6,750 nt of DNA from Burkholderiaceae bacterium (lineage in GTDB: Bacteria > Pseudomonadota > Gammaproteobacteria > Burkholderiales > Burkholderiaceae), in NCBI GenBank assembly GCA_947371415.1, contig CANBPJ010000094.1, forward strand, positions 1 through 6,750, given 5' to 3'. Under the pieces are notes generated by a model. The model saw only the letters and a list, made by a program, of their open reading frames with translations, had not been told where the DNA came from and did no database searches. Positions within the stretch are counted from its first letter, which is position 1. Each line of letters starts with the position of its first letter. Below, piece after piece: positions 6,561 to 6,750 of this stretch. The position numbers and the translations under genes are program-made.

Positions 6561-6665
6561 GTTGTAACAGTATTCGCACAGATCAATTCGTAAAGCGGTA
6601 AAGCCGTAGAGCGAATGGTTTTAACCACAGTTTTTATTCGGGAAACCCGATGAAAGGTGAGCATC
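6561..6665 (+). promoter_or_regulatory. sucA RNA leader motif (candidate riboswitch or cis-regulatory RNA)
   Basis: Structured 5' leader of sucA. Helices drawn by hand: ATTCGC (6572-6577) with GCGAAT (6611-6616), enclosing a small hairpin CGG-TAAAG-CCG (6596-6606). Then comes a ribosome-site hairpin with TCGGG (6638-6642) paired to CCCGA (6646-6650) over an AAA loop, continuing through TTTT (6631-6634) with AAAG (6653-6656) and CAC (6626-6628) with GTG (6657-6659). The last two helices pair most of the Shine-Dalgarno AAAGGTGA. An alternative hairpin, GGTT-TT-AACC (6617-6626), shares base C6626 with the sequestering stem, allowing a switch. Comparative work has described a conserved sucA RNA motif in Burkholderiales, always in sucA 5' UTRs and overlapping the Shine-Dalgarno, with unknown ligand. 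Position, host group and architecture match; I could not run the covariance model. Confidence 0.72.
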
Positions 6666-6750
6666 ATGATGCAGGATCAAAGAGATAATTCCTATCTCTT
6701 CGGCGGAAACGCCCCCTACGTAGAGGAACTCTACGAATCCTACTTGCACG
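6666..6750 (+). CDS. sucA: 2-oxoglutarate dehydrogenase E1 component, 5' end (runs off window)
   Basis: Thiamine-diphosphate-dependent E1 subunit of the 2-oxoglutarate dehydrogenase complex, which in the citric acid cycle turns 2-oxoglutarate into succinyl-CoA together with SucB and Lpd. Only 28 codons are present: MMQDQRDNSYLFGGNAPYVEELYESYLH. The pattern SYLFGGNAPYVEELYESYL is the conserved N-terminal segment of E1o proteins, the part that anchors E1 to the E2 core. Two consecutive ATG codons (6666 and 6669) are both well spaced from AGGTGA (6655-6660), by 5 and 8 bases. The first ATG lies within the 12-bp palindrome GCATCATGATGC (6661-6672). Identification rests on this short segment plus the characteristic leader. 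Confidence 0.93.
   Translation, partial: MMQDQRDNSYLFGGNAPYVEELYESYLH

Noticed and set aside
6590..6604. Short direct repeat GTAAAGC (6590-6596 and 6598-6604)
   Set aside because: Only 7 bases, and it lies inside the structured leader; better explained as part of that RNA than as an independent repeat.

Overview
The window looks like a chromosomal segment of a betaproteobacterium of the Burkholderiales, most likely Polynucleobacter or a close relative. Three things suggest this: the gene order pheS-pheT-ihfA-merR-like-tRNA-Pro, the short H-NS-type protein with a TWTGRGKAPKW core, and a sucA gene preceded by a structured leader. The genus is my recognition from protein sequence and modest G+C, not a database result.

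Region 1 (1-3988) is a plus-strand housekeeping block. It holds the 3' part of pheS, a complete pheT, ihfA, a small MerR-type regulator overlapping ihfA, and a tRNA-Pro(GGG) that appears to have its own extended -10 promoter. PheS and PheT form the heterotetrameric phenylalanyl-tRNA synthetase; IhfA is one half of the IHF DNA-bending heterodimer.

Region 2 (3989-5645) is more variable. A minus-strand gene for a small exported, probably beta-barrel-like protein converges on the tRNA. Upstream of its preferred start lies a dense run of inverted repeats (4534-4612). Divergent from it is a PaaI-type hotdog thioesterase. A very AT-rich spacer then leads into an H-NS-family gene, closed by a perfect 16-bp-stem hairpin that should terminate transcription in both directions.

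Region 3 (5646-6750) has a minus-strand gene joining an excisionase/MerR-type helix-turn-helix to a degenerate receiver-like domain. It is divergent from sucA (2-oxoglutarate dehydrogenase E1), of which only the first 28 codons are present. The roughly 105-nt sucA leader folds so that the Shine-Dalgarno sequence is paired. Its position, host group and architecture match the sucA RNA motif known from Burkholderiales, a candidate riboswitch of unknown ligand. This leader, together with the divergent regulator, is the most interesting part of the window. No CRISPR array, insertion sequence or integrase was seen.
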